Assembly (NCBI GenBank): GCA_045642085.1 | Contig: JAZUIF010000107.1 | Span: 35,777-99,776, forward strand | Length of the DNA: 64,000 nt | Source: UBA1723 sp045642085 | GTDB lineage: Bacteria; Bacteroidota; Bacteroidia; Bacteroidales; Paludibacteraceae | Direction: 5' to 3' | In this document: piece after piece, positions 43,739 to 52,637 of the stretch | How positions within the stretch are numbered: position 1 is the stretch's first letter | Layout: each line of letters opens with the position of its first letter | Translations under genes and position numbers: made by a program | Notes under the pieces: model-generated | Database searches by the model: none | What the model was told of the DNA's origin: nothing | Seen by the model: the letters and a program-made list of their open reading frames with translations, nothing else

Positions 43739-44197
43739 ATGACAGATAATGCATTCAAAAAAGCAGTAGACAGTACAATAGAAATTAAAAATCATTATTG
43801 TTCAGGCCTACAAGCAATAAAAGGAAATGAAAGAAAAATGATAGTTCCTAAAGATCCCAAAAAGATTTCAGGTAGTGTGGATATTGATAATGCATTAACA
43901 AAATTAGATCCACATGGAGCCAGATGGGATTATGCAATAGGCTATGAGGATAAAGCTTATTTTGTTGAGGTTCATCCTGCCAACACAAGCAATATTCAAG
44001 AGATGATAAATAAAGTAGACTGGTTAAAGAAATGGTTGAAAGAAAAAGCCGCTAGTCTAAACGCTATAGGAGATAAAACGTTTTATTGGATTCCTTCTGG
44101 AAAAGTAGCTATTTTGAAGAATTCTCCTCAACATAGGAAATTGTCTCAGAATAAACTACGAATTGCAACTCCAATAATGTCGTTACCACCTAAATAA
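43739..44197 (+). CDS. Small partner of the ABC-type ATPase, possible nuclease-like fold
   Basis: A 152-residue protein with no signal peptide. The middle reads GARWDYAIGYEDKAYFVEVHPA, with D64, E77 and H79 placed like the D...ExK core of PD-(D/E)XK nucleases but with His for Lys. Two helices rich in Lys/Trp follow (VDWLKKWLKEKA). It starts 2 bp after the ATPase stop, so it is co-translated. Function unknown; the nuclease idea is inference. Confidence 0.65.
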   Translation: MTDNAFKKAVDSTIEIKNHYCSGLQAIKGNERKMIVPKDPKKISGSVDIDNALTKLDPHGARWDYAIGYEDKAYFVEVHPANTSNIQEMINKVDWLKKWLKEKAASLNAIGDKTFYWIPSGKVAILKNSPQHRKLSQNKLRIATPIMSLPPK

Positions 44198-44388
44198 ACT
44201 TGCTCTTGGAATTTCACTTTAAAAGATTAACAAATTCGTATATGAGCTAACAAAGTGTTGAAAGATTATCTTCTTCATTGTTATTCCATAAATCGTCAAA
44301 TTGTGGCGATGCCAATGGAGGTCATAAGATTAGTGCCATTGCTTTGATGGGCTTTTCTCCTGATTTCATTTTGTCGGAAATTTCAAAT

Positions 44389-44434
44389 CCCATTCAATAA
44401 TTTTACGAACCATTTTACGGAAATTTTACGTTCC
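44389..44434 (-). repeat. Dispersed CGTAAAATTT repeat (copy 2)
   Basis: The minus strand matches 38839-38882 closely, with CGTAAAATTT at one end and CGTAAAATTATT at the other. It lies beside palindrome copy 6. Confidence 0.6.
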
Positions 44435-44441
44435 TCCTCGC

Positions 44442-44468
44442 AAGACGGGGGCATGTCCCCGTCTTTAC
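44442..44468. repeat. GTAGAGACG-type palindrome (copy 6)
   Basis: AAGACGGGG (44442-44450) pairs perfectly with CCCCGTCTT (44457-44465), loop GCATGT. It lies past the stop of the HigA-like gene and could end transcription from either side. Confidence 0.7.
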
Positions 44469-44485
44469 AATTTAAGAAATAGTAT

Positions 44486-44794
44486 TTACCACAACGCCAC
44501 TCTTCCCATTTCTCCGAGGTCGAGTGTGCCGGAGTTGGCTCCCATTGCCTTGAACACCTTCACAATAGTGTTCCAAGTGATGCTTTTTCCACTCTCAATC
44601 TTGGAAATCTGAGCCTCCTTCACTCCAACCAACTCACCCAACTGTTTTTGTGTGAGATTCTGTTTCAAACGAGTCTTCTTGATGGCTTCCCCGATAAGGA
44701 AGTCTTCAATGTCTTTGTCGTATTTATCTCTTCTTGGAGTCCCTTTGACACCAATTAATCTATCTAGCATTTCTTCATGAGTGATCAATTCCAT
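44486..44794 (-). CDS. HigA-type antitoxin (XRE family)
   Basis: A 102-residue helix-turn-helix protein. The HTH is at about 38-92 with LTQKQLGELVGVKEAQISKIESGKS. The N-terminal 35 residues form the toxin-contacting region in relatives. It starts 4 bp after the toxin gene; the pair likely represses itself. Confidence 0.88.
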   Translation of the reverse strand: MELITHEEMLDRLIGVKGTPRRDKYDKDIEDFLIGEAIKKTRLKQNLTQKQLGELVGVKEAQISKIESGKSITWNTIVKVFKAMGANSGTLDLGEMGRVALW

Positions 44795-44798
44795 AATT

Positions 44799-45137
44799 TC
44801 ATTTTTTAGATTTATAATACTCTTGTCTTAAAGATTCTGCTTTCTTTATCTCTTGTTGTGGCGTTTTATTAGTTTTTTTTATAAAACCATGTGTTGCCAC
44901 TACAACTTTCTTTTGCTCTTTATCCCAAAAGGCAAGAAGGCGAATACATAAATTGTTGTAATTTGTTCTAAATTCCCATATCTCACCTTCTAGTTTTTTG
45001 AATAATTCGTTGTCAATTTTATATCGACTTTTATCGATATTGTACACAACTTTATCCTGAACTTTTTCAGGAAGGAGTTTGAGAAACGCATATACCTCTT
45101 TTGTGTATATCACGTCAAATTTTGGTTCATCATTCAT
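44799..45137 (-). CDS. HigB/RelE-type toxin (Gp49 family)
   Basis: A 112-residue mRNA-cleaving toxin of the phage Gp49/HigB type: FDVIYTKEVYAFLKLLPEKVQ, KKLEGEIWEFRTNYNNLCIRLLAFWDKE and VVVATHGFIKKTNKTPQQEI are the family's conserved blocks. The Arg and His/Lys residues used for ribosome-dependent cleavage are present. It heads a two-gene operon with the HigA-like gene. Confidence 0.9.
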   Translation of the reverse strand: MNDEPKFDVIYTKEVYAFLKLLPEKVQDKVVYNIDKSRYKIDNELFKKLEGEIWEFRTNYNNLCIRLLAFWDKEQKKVVVATHGFIKKTNKTPQQEIKKAESLRQEYYKSKK

Positions 45138-45402
45138 TTTTTATACTGTTATTAATCAACATTGGTGCAAAGATAAAATAAACCTTCCTATTTTGGAAAC
45201 ATTATGCGATTTTTTGGGAAATTATCTGTTTTCTACAGAGCTCTGTGATTTAATGTCTCTACAGATTCTTCTTATTATTAACGATAGTTGTTTGCAAAAG
45301 ATTAACTTTGCATAGTATTGGCTATTTGTATGAAAATATGATGTGCTTTTTATAAACAGTCAATTCACTTTGAAAGATTAATAAATTAGAATATAAACAG
45401 TT

Positions 45403-45930
45403 ATGGCTATTATAAAATCAGTTAGAGGCTACACTCCTAAGATTGGAGAGAACGTATTTTTGGCAGACAATGCCGCTGTGATCGGCAACGTGGAGATCGG
45501 CGACAACAGCAGTATATGGTTTGGCGCTGTGCTACGTGGCGACGTCAACTCCATCAAGATTGGCAAGAATGTCAATATCCAGGACGGTGCTGTGCTTCAT
45601 ACTCTATACGACAAATCACCTAAGCCATCCACTATCGAGCTTGGCGACAATGTGTCGGTAGGCCACAACGCCACTATCCACGGAGCTAAGATTGAAAACA
45701 ATGTGTTGGTGGGTATGGGTTCCATCATCTTGGATAATGTGGTGGTAGGAGAAGGTTCGATCATCGCCGCTGGAGCTGTAGTGACTACTGGTACAATCGT
45801 TGAGCCAGGCAGCCTGATGGCAGGTGTGCCAGCCAAGAAGATCAAGGAGGTGTCGCCAGAGCAATCGAAGGATATGATCCAGAGAATCTCCGACAATTAT
45901 CACTTGTACGCAAGCTGGTACGAGGAATAA
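45403..45930 (+). CDS. Gamma-class carbonic anhydrase-like hexapeptide protein
   Basis: A 175-residue left-handed beta-helix protein. The zinc ligands of gamma carbonic anhydrases are present as H66, H88 and H93 (QDGAVLHT, GHNATIHGA). The helix continues with GxG(S/V)II repeats to AGVPAKKIK. Most bacterial relatives have weak or no measured activity, so hydration of CO2 is possible, not proven. A terminator follows. Confidence 0.88.
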   Translation: MAIIKSVRGYTPKIGENVFLADNAAVIGNVEIGDNSSIWFGAVLRGDVNSIKIGKNVNIQDGAVLHTLYDKSPKPSTIELGDNVSVGHNATIHGAKIENNVLVGMGSIILDNVVVGEGSIIAAGAVVTTGTIVEPGSLMAGVPAKKIKEVSPEQSKDMIQRISDNYHLYASWYEE

Positions 45931-45960
45931 TTCATAATGCGTAATTCGTAATGCATAATA

Positions 45961-45993
45961 AATCCAAAGTCAGATTGGCTTTGGATTTTCTTT
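45961..45993 (+). terminator. Terminator after the carbonic anhydrase-like gene
   Basis: AATCCAAAG (45961-45969) pairs perfectly with CTTTGGATT (45979-45987), nine-base loop, followed by TTCTTTT. Confidence 0.8.
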
Positions 45994-46009
45994 TCCACCC
46001 TTTTTTCCC

Positions 46010-46017
46010 TACTTTTG
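46010..46017 (+). promoter_or_regulatory. -7 element of the methyltransferase gene
   Basis: TACTTTTG matches TAnnTTTG. A TTG start at 46015 would fall inside it, so the ATG at 46036 is the real start. Confidence 0.55.
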
Positions 46018-46035
46018 CATCAAATTTCAAAAACA

Positions 46036-46824
46036 ATGCAGAGAGATAAACTTTTAACCAAGTACTACAACAAGCATAAGGAGGATTTGCGTTTGGTCCG
46101 CCGTCATGGAATGGTGGAATTCCGTGTGTCGATGCACTACATCAAGAAGTTCCTTCCTGAAAATTGCAACGGTTTGAAAATTCTTGATTTAGGTGCTGCG
46201 ACGGGAAGATACTCCTTCGCCCTTGCTGAACTAGGCTGCGACGTGACTGCTGTGGAATTGGTGAAGCATAACCTTGATATCCTAAAGTCGAAGGGCGACG
46301 CAGTGAAGGCCTACCAGGGTAATGCTAAGGATATCTCATTCTTGCCTGACAATACTTTCGACATCACTATCAACTTCGGTCCTCTCTACCATCTTATCGG
46401 CGACGAGGAGAAACTCATCGCTATGAATGAGGCTAAACGTGTCACTAAAGATGGTGGTCTAATCTTCAATGCATATGTGATGAACGACTACTGTATCCTC
46501 ACTTACTGTTTTGAAGAAGACAGAATCTGCAACTTGATGGATAAGGGATTCATCGACGACTCGTTCCACGTGCGTTCGGATGAGGAGGAACTCTACGACT
46601 ATATGCGTGTGGATGATATCGACAGACTAAACAATCTTGCCGGACTTGAGAGAGTGACTATCTTCTCTCCCGATGGTCCGTCGGACTATATGCGTCCTGT
46701 CATCAACAAGATGAGCGAGGAAGCTTTTGAGAGATTTGTGGATTTCCAGATGAAGAATGCAGAACGTGCCGACCTTATCGGAGCAGGAAGTCACACAGTC
46801 GACATAGTTAGAGTTCATAAATAA
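46036..46824 (+). CDS. Class I SAM-dependent methyltransferase
   Basis: A 262-residue methyltransferase with motif I ILDLGAATGRYSFALA, the acidic VTAVELVKHNLDIL of motif II and NFGPLYHL in motif IV. Substrate unknown; the shape is that of small-molecule or quinone-type methyltransferases. It is followed after 10 bp by a lipoprotein gene. Confidence 0.85.
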   Translation: MQRDKLLTKYYNKHKEDLRLVRRHGMVEFRVSMHYIKKFLPENCNGLKILDLGAATGRYSFALAELGCDVTAVELVKHNLDILKSKGDAVKAYQGNAKDISFLPDNTFDITINFGPLYHLIGDEEKLIAMNEAKRVTKDGGLIFNAYVMNDYCILTYCFEEDRICNLMDKGFIDDSFHVRSDEEELYDYMRVDDIDRLNNLAGLERVTIFSPDGPSDYMRPVINKMSEEAFERFVDFQMKNAERADLIGAGSHTVDIVRVHK

Positions 46825-46834
46825 ATCATCGATT

Positions 46835-47284
46835 ATGAACCGTTTAATAATTGCATTGATTTTCGCTATCTTTTCATCCAGCATAATCTCTTGCCACGAT
46901 GAAGAGGAGAATGTCATACCTTATCGAAAAGTGAATCTTCGTACTCCTTATGCCGACTTTATGCAACTGCGTAATGCCGGATCTCATGTCGAATACCCTT
47001 TCGGTGACTTCTATGCGGCCGGCACACTACTTGGTTTTGGAGGAATAGTTATTTTTCGTGATTACGACAACAAACTGCATGCTGCCGACTTAGCTTGCCC
47101 GATGGAAGCCGAAGAAGATGTGACTATAGAAGTGAAAATGCCATACGCCATCTGCCCAAGATGCAACACCAAATATGATCTGACCTTTGGATTCTGCACC
47201 CCAGTGGACGGTCCAGGGAGATATAATCTAAAAATTTACCCGAGTGTTTTTGAAGCAGGTGATTATATTCAGGTTAGGAATTAA
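46835..47284 (+). CDS. Lipoprotein with a Rieske-like CPxC segment
   Basis: A 149-residue protein with a lipoprotein signal (IISC, C20). The C-terminal half resembles a Rieske fold: ADLACPMEA, then PYAICPRCNTKYD and GFCTPVDGP. In true Rieske proteins the ligands are CxH and CxxH; here the histidines are missing and cysteines or prolines stand instead, so a [2Fe-2S] cluster of the usual type is unlikely. A structural zinc is possible. Its stop overlaps the converging HAD gene by 3 bp. Confidence 0.7.
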   Translation: MNRLIIALIFAIFSSSIISCHDEEENVIPYRKVNLRTPYADFMQLRNAGSHVEYPFGDFYAAGTLLGFGGIVIFRDYDNKLHAADLACPMEAEEDVTIEVKMPYAICPRCNTKYDLTFGFCTPVDGPGRYNLKIYPSVFEAGDYIQVRN

Positions 47285-47943
47285 ATGATTTTTTCCATTT
47301 CCGACGGTGTGTCTATCATCTGTGTCGCACCAAACTGAGTCAGGAAATCAGCACTCTTGAATCCCCACGTCACTGACAAGCAATCAATTCCTGCGTTACG
47401 GGCTGTCATAATGTCGACTTCGGAATCACCAACGTATAATGTCGACGATAGAGATGACTGCAACTGCTTCATTGCCTCAAACACCATCTCAGGAGAGGGC
47501 TTACGTGGAATGCCACATTTTTCATTCTCCCCAAGTGCCACCTCTATATACTCAGAAAAATACTCTGCATTGAGTTTCTTCACCTCACTATCTGGCTTGT
47601 TGGAGACAATAGCCATCTTGACTCCCTTCTTTTTTAGCGAAGACAAAAGAGAAATTATACCATCATATGGTTTGGAATGATCCTTACAATGAACCTTATA
47701 ATGCTGATGAAAGCATAAAAGTGTAGCCTTGATATTTTCTTCCGACGTATTTTCAGGCACCGCTCTCTCAATCAACTTACGAACTCCATTTCCCACAAAA
47801 CTACGGACTTCTTCTACAGTTCGTGTAGGAAAGCCATTTTGAGAAAGAGCATAATTGGTGCTGATTGCCAAATCATCCAGCGTGTTCATCAGCGTACCGT
47901 CGAGGTCGAAAATTATAGTGCTATATTTTGACATAGTTATCAT
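47281..47943 (-). CDS. HAD phosphatase, phosphoglycolate phosphatase type
   Basis: A 220-residue HAD-IA hydrolase with motif I DLDGTLMNT, motif II VSNKP, motif III around KPSPEMVFEA and motif IV YVGDSEVDIMTARNAG. It resembles Gph/PpaX, which act on 2-phosphoglycolate or pyrophosphate. It overlaps the dprA-like gene by 4 bp as the last gene of the shape operon. Confidence 0.88.
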   Translation of the reverse strand: MITMSKYSTIIFDLDGTLMNTLDDLAISTNYALSQNGFPTRTVEEVRSFVGNGVRKLIERAVPENTSEENIKATLLCFHQHYKVHCKDHSKPYDGIISLLSSLKKKGVKMAIVSNKPDSEVKKLNAEYFSEYIEVALGENEKCGIPRKPSPEMVFEAMKQLQSSLSSTLYVGDSEVDIMTARNAGIDCLSVTWGFKSADFLTQFGATQMIDTPSEMEKII

Positions 47944-48821
47944 AAATCAAATAGATTCTTCGGCATAAAGCATCGCTCAATAAATTTGCCGACCGAACGA
48001 CTTGCATCACTGGCATCAATCACTCCCGACTCACCTCTGCTCTTCACCACCATACGGTTGAGAGCAAACAACGGATTGTCAGCATCCGTGGCCGAATCGT
48101 AAAGAGCAGCGCAGTCGATGTCGTTAGTCAAAGCATAGTTCACAGCAAAACGTGATCCTCCATCTTCGTTGCTTGCTGCCAACACTACCCCATCCGACAG
48201 CATCGCCTGAAGATGGTCACGACGGACATAACGTGGAGTCAACTCCGTCTTTCCAGCCACAGTGTAGTATTCGCTCAACAGCAATCCTCCACTCTTCACT
48301 ATCTCATCTGCCAACGCAATCTTCGAATCAGGTATCACCTTCCACACCGGCGACGGAAGTATAGCTATAGTCTTTCCTCCCTTCTCCACACATCTGCTGT
48401 GGGCTATCGAGTCGCATCCATTAGCAAGTCCGGAGACAATAGTCATCCCCTTCTCCACTAACACATCCACAACAGCCTCCTCCCTCACCTTGATATCAGG
48501 TGTGGAGTTACGTGTGCCAATCACAGCAATCTTCTTAGTATTTAATAATGAAATATCTCCTCGATAGAAAAAGCAAAGTGGATAATCACCTGCTGATACC
48601 TGAGCTCGGATTTTAGGAAACGATGTATCAAAGAATGTGATTACTCCGTCGAAACCAGATTGATTGGATTCTAATATTTGCAAAATCTCATCACGTCGTT
48701 CCAACAATTCGTCAGGCAAGACACTTCCCTTTTTACAGTTGGAATACACCCATGCCCTACCCTTGCCTTTCGACGAGAGATACGTGAGGATATTTAATGC
48801 GTCGACTGAGATTTTACTCAT
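47940..48821 (-). CDS. DprA-like DNA processing protein (short form)
   Basis: A 293-residue SLOG Rossmann-fold protein. The core carries IAVIGTRNSTPD, GMTIVSGLANGCDSIAHSRCVEKGGKTIAILPS and SEYYTVAGKTELTPRYVRRDHLQAMLSDGVVLAAS. DprA loads RecA on incoming single-stranded DNA. The protein lacks the C-terminal winged helix of full-length forms, and the segment after the fold (YDSATDADNPLFALNR) is unusual. It follows rodA by 3 bp. Confidence 0.78.
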   Translation of the reverse strand: MSKISVDALNILTYLSSKGKGRAWVYSNCKKGSVLPDELLERRDEILQILESNQSGFDGVITFFDTSFPKIRAQVSAGDYPLCFFYRGDISLLNTKKIAVIGTRNSTPDIKVREEAVVDVLVEKGMTIVSGLANGCDSIAHSRCVEKGGKTIAILPSPVWKVIPDSKIALADEIVKSGGLLLSEYYTVAGKTELTPRYVRRDHLQAMLSDGVVLAASNEDGGSRFAVNYALTNDIDCAALYDSATDADNPLFALNRMVVKSRGESGVIDASDASRSVGKFIERCFMPKNLFDL

Positions 48822-48824
48822 CGT

Positions 48825-50294
48825 TTAATCGTATACCTCCTTACGACTTGCATCCAAACGAAGGAAAATAAACAACAATATCGTGAAGCTCCACAATGAT
48901 GAACCACCGTAACTGAAGAATGGCAACGGAATACCGATCACCGGTGTCAATCCTATCACCATTCCGACATTGATGGCGACATGGAAGAATATGATCGACG
49001 CAACACAATAACCATAAATCTTACTGAAGAGTGATCGTTGTCGTTCAGCTAACGAGATCAGTCGCAACATCAAAGCAAGGAATCCCACAACAACTGCTGT
49101 TGTACCTATAAATCCATGCTCTTCGCCGACAGTACAGAAGATAAAGTCGGTGTCCTGCTCTGGCACATACTTCAACTTTGTCTGCGTACCTTGCAAGAAA
49201 CCTTTTCCTGTCAAGCGGCCACTACCGATGGCAATCATAGACTGGTTGACATTATATCCCGACTTCTTCAAGTCGTTCTCCATTCCAAGCGTTACCTTGA
49301 TACGGACCTGCTGGTGCGGCTGAAGGATTTTGTTGAAAGCATAATCCGACATCTGACCGAAACCGATTGAGCCGGCAATAAAAAGTGATATCATGAAATA
49401 TCCCATTTTTCGCTGACGCAATGCCATGACCAAAAGATAAATGATCAAAGTTCCTACAACGATATATGCCAAATAGGAGAATCTAATTTTGATGTCGAGG
49501 TAGTTGTAGACAAGAGCTCCGACGAAGAACATCGATACCGCCATTATTGAGATGGACTTTACAAGCATCTCATCCCTGTAATAGAAATATACCATCGCCA
49601 ATGCAATCACAGTCGCGATTATCATAATGACGAACATTCCTAGATTCTCGTCGGGAATAGCATCAACAATCGGAGTCGCGCCAAATTTGATTCCCACCAC
49701 AAAGAATACCGCGGCACAAACTCCCGACAACAATATGATTCCTGTCATTCCCTGACGATACAACACAAGGAACAAAGCAAAATATGCCAAAGCCGAACCT
49801 GTCTCGTTCTGCGCGATAATAATCAGCATCGGCAAGAAGATGATGAGATACATCGTTACAGAATCTCTGAAATTCTTCATCGAGAAACCATAGCTGCTCA
49901 TGAACTTTGCCAGACACAGACATGTGGCTGTCTTAGCAAACTCCGCCGGCTGTATGCTGACGGGACCCATCACCAACCATGAATGCGAGCCTCGCGTATC
50001 CGGGGCTACTAAGAGCGTGACTATCAGCAATATAATAAATAAGGCATATATCACGTATGCCAGCGTGGTATAGATTTTCGTGTCGAGCATCAGAAGTACA
50101 GCAGCAATCACCACTGAACATCCGATCCACACAAGCTGCTTTCCGAATCTCTGTGAGAAATCCCAAAAGTTACTGTCGTCGAAATTATAGGACGCTCCAT
50201 AGATACTTACCCAACCGAAAATGACAAGGGCTATGTAGAGCCCTATTGTCCACATATCTATATTGATGAGAATATTTTCGTTTCTTCTGTCCAT
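48825..50294 (-). CDS. rodA: Peptidoglycan glycosyltransferase RodA
   Basis: RodA is the SEDS polymerase of the elongasome and works with PBP2. The 489-residue protein has about ten membrane segments, the PVSIQPAEFAKTATCLCLAK motif and the C-terminal EQDTDFIFCTVGEEHGF and GIPLPFFSYGGSSL motifs. It is longer than E. coli RodA (370) because of an extra periplasmic or membrane insert around residues 195-290. It follows mrdA by 5 bp. Confidence 0.95.
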   Translation of the reverse strand: MDRRNENILINIDMWTIGLYIALVIFGWVSIYGASYNFDDSNFWDFSQRFGKQLVWIGCSVVIAAVLLMLDTKIYTTLAYVIYALFIILLIVTLLVAPDTRGSHSWLVMGPVSIQPAEFAKTATCLCLAKFMSSYGFSMKNFRDSVTMYLIIFLPMLIIIAQNETGSALAYFALFLVLYRQGMTGIILLSGVCAAVFFVVGIKFGATPIVDAIPDENLGMFVIMIIATVIALAMVYFYYRDEMLVKSISIMAVSMFFVGALVYNYLDIKIRFSYLAYIVVGTLIIYLLVMALRQRKMGYFMISLFIAGSIGFGQMSDYAFNKILQPHQQVRIKVTLGMENDLKKSGYNVNQSMIAIGSGRLTGKGFLQGTQTKLKYVPEQDTDFIFCTVGEEHGFIGTTAVVVGFLALMLRLISLAERQRSLFSKIYGYCVASIIFFHVAINVGMVIGLTPVIGIPLPFFSYGGSSLWSFTILLFIFLRLDASRKEVYD

Positions 50295-50299
50295 TCTTC

Positions 50300-52129
50300 C
50301 TACTCCTTAATTAGGTTAGCGTCAAGCAGACGTTGCTCAATAGGCTTGCGTCGCTTAGGAATCTCTCCCTTAAGATACTTTTCAATCATAAGAGTGGCAA
50401 TAGGTGCAGCCCATGTCGCACCAAATCCACTATTCTCCACCACTACACTGATCGCAATCTTCGGATCGTCCTTTGGTGCAAATGCCATGAATATCGAGTG
50501 GTCTTTACCATGTGGGTTCTGAGCTGTACCTGTCTTTCCACACACTGCAATACTGTCAATGCGTGAATAGAAACCTGTACCGGAGATCATCACAAGCTCC
50601 ATTCCGTCGACAACCACATTATAATATTTCGGATCGATTGTACTATTATGACGTGTGATGAACGACGAATCAATCTCACCACCTTTGATGTTTCTCACAA
50701 GATGAGGAGTGTAGAAATAACCACGGTTGGCAATTGTTGCTCCAAGGTTAGCAATCTGCAACGGTGTAGCCAATACCTCACCCTGACCGATGGAAAGTGA
50801 GATGATTGTCAATCCCTTCCAACGATTCTCTCCATACACCTTATTATATACACCTGAGTTTGGAATATATCCACGTTTCTCATTCGGCACATCAGCACCA
50901 AGCTTATAACCAAAACCAAGAGAGACGATATGGTTTTTCCAAACATCTATTGCCTCCGACACTGTCTTATATTTCTTGTGGTCGATCAACGCACGGAATC
51001 CACAACAGTAGTAAGCATTACAAGAATGCTGGATACTATGCATCAAGTTCAATGGCGACTCATGTCCGTGACATCCTACCGACAAAGCTCCTGCATGGAA
51101 ACCATGCTGACAACCGTAGGCTGTATACGGAGTAATGATACCCTCTTGCTGAAGCACAAGCGCCTGGGCAGTCTTGAAGGTTGAGCCCGGAGGATACTGA
51201 GCCATCATCGGACGGTCGAACAACGGTTTCAACGGATCCTTGGAAAGAGCGGCAAAGTTGGCACTTCTCTTTCGTCCAACAAGCATAGAAGGGTCGTAAG
51301 TCGGACTCGACACCAAAGCCAAGATCTCTCCAGTCGACGGTTCGATCGCAGCGATTGAACCAATCTTGCCATGCATCAGTTCCTCACCATATTTCTGCAA
51401 CTCGATATCAAGTGACAACTCGATATCCTTACCTGGCACCGGACGCTTATCATACTTACCATCCTCATACTTACCTTTTACACGTCCGCGAGAGTCACGA
51501 AGAAGAATCTCCTCTCCCTTCTCACCACGAAGCACTTTCTCGTAAGTCAACTCAATACCGTTCTGTCCGGCATAGTCACCTTGAGAATAAAACTCATCAG
51601 CCTCAATCTGTTTTTTTGACACCTCACCGATGGATCCAAGAGCCAAAGCCGCATTGTGATAATTGTACTCACGAAGAGTACGCTTCTGGATATAGATACC
51701 ACTGAACATGTAGAGTTTCTCACTAATCGGACCATACTCTTCGTCGTTGAGCTGCGACATGAAAAGCTGCGGCACATATGGCGAATAACCACTTTTGCGT
51801 CGGATAATCGCCATTCGCTTATTAAAATCGTCGACTGTGATACCAAGTGTATTAGCGAAAGCAAGAGTATCCATACCCCTTGCCTCACGTGGCACAATCA
51901 TAATATCATAAGCTGGTTTATTGAAAACGATCAGTTTTCCATTACGGTCGGTAAGCAGTCCGCGCGACGGGTAAATCACCTTTCTAAGGTAGGCATTATT
52001 TTGCGACTGCTCCAAATAACTTTTATCGACAATCTGAATAGAAAAAAGTCTGATGATATAAATCAAACAGACTGCCACCATTATAAGGGAAATGGTATAT
52101 CTTCTATTGTCGTTGCTATCATTAATCAT
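50300..52129 (-). CDS. mrdA: Penicillin-binding protein 2
   Basis: PBP2 is the transpeptidase partner of RodA in cell elongation. The 609-residue protein has one N-terminal membrane anchor (about 13-30), a dimerisation domain with the GRVKGKYEDGK-type segment, and a transpeptidase with the catalytic Ser in PPGSTFKTAQAL (SxxK), SCN in HSCNAYYCC and KTG in VCGKTGTAQNPHG. It overlaps mreD by 8 bp. Confidence 0.96.
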   Translation of the reverse strand: MINDSNDNRRYTISLIMVAVCLIYIIRLFSIQIVDKSYLEQSQNNAYLRKVIYPSRGLLTDRNGKLIVFNKPAYDIMIVPREARGMDTLAFANTLGITVDDFNKRMAIIRRKSGYSPYVPQLFMSQLNDEEYGPISEKLYMFSGIYIQKRTLREYNYHNAALALGSIGEVSKKQIEADEFYSQGDYAGQNGIELTYEKVLRGEKGEEILLRDSRGRVKGKYEDGKYDKRPVPGKDIELSLDIELQKYGEELMHGKIGSIAAIEPSTGEILALVSSPTYDPSMLVGRKRSANFAALSKDPLKPLFDRPMMAQYPPGSTFKTAQALVLQQEGIITPYTAYGCQHGFHAGALSVGCHGHESPLNLMHSIQHSCNAYYCCGFRALIDHKKYKTVSEAIDVWKNHIVSLGFGYKLGADVPNEKRGYIPNSGVYNKVYGENRWKGLTIISLSIGQGEVLATPLQIANLGATIANRGYFYTPHLVRNIKGGEIDSSFITRHNSTIDPKYYNVVVDGMELVMISGTGFYSRIDSIAVCGKTGTAQNPHGKDHSIFMAFAPKDDPKIAISVVVENSGFGATWAAPIATLMIEKYLKGEIPKRRKPIEQRLLDANLIKE

Positions 52130-52637
52130 CTATCCTACGATTACTGCGATAGTATTCAATAATAAAAATCAGTATTAAAGTGAAGAGTGCAGAACATACA
52201 CTCTTTAAGAGCACATATGGCAATGCGTCGAATGAGAAAGCACTCAAAGAGAAAAGTGCGATATGATGCACCAAGACAAGTATGGTAGCATACTGGATGA
52301 AGGTGTTCATACCAAATGATCTGAATCCAGGGACAATCATCTTATTATCCTCACGAGGAGAGAAAGTGTTGTCCATATGAGGCTTTAGGAATCCAAGTAG
52401 CAATGTGGCTCCGGCATTCACACCGATTGTGCCACTGAAGAAGTCGATTGACAGACCAAGAAGGAAAGCCACTATCTGCGACAAAGTACGATTACATCCT
52501 GTAGGGAGATGAAGGATAAAGAGGACATATAGATAAGGATTGACCTCTCCAAGAAAGTTTACATGGTTCAACACCAATCCCTGGAGCAAAACATACACCA
52601 CAAAACTGAATACGTATGAAATGATGTCTACACCCAT
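52122..52637 (-). CDS. mreD: Rod shape-determining protein MreD
   Basis: A 171-residue membrane protein with five or six hydrophobic segments, in the position expected for MreD between mreC and mrdA. The FLLGLSIDFFSGTIGVNAGA segment is typical of the family. Its start overlaps the mreC stop by one base and its end overlaps mrdA by 8 bp. Confidence 0.9.
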   Translation of the reverse strand: MGVDIISYVFSFVVYVLLQGLVLNHVNFLGEVNPYLYVLFILHLPTGCNRTLSQIVAFLLGLSIDFFSGTIGVNAGATLLLGFLKPHMDNTFSPREDNKMIVPGFRSFGMNTFIQYATILVLVHHIALFSLSAFSFDALPYVLLKSVCSALFTLILIFIIEYYRSNRRIDD

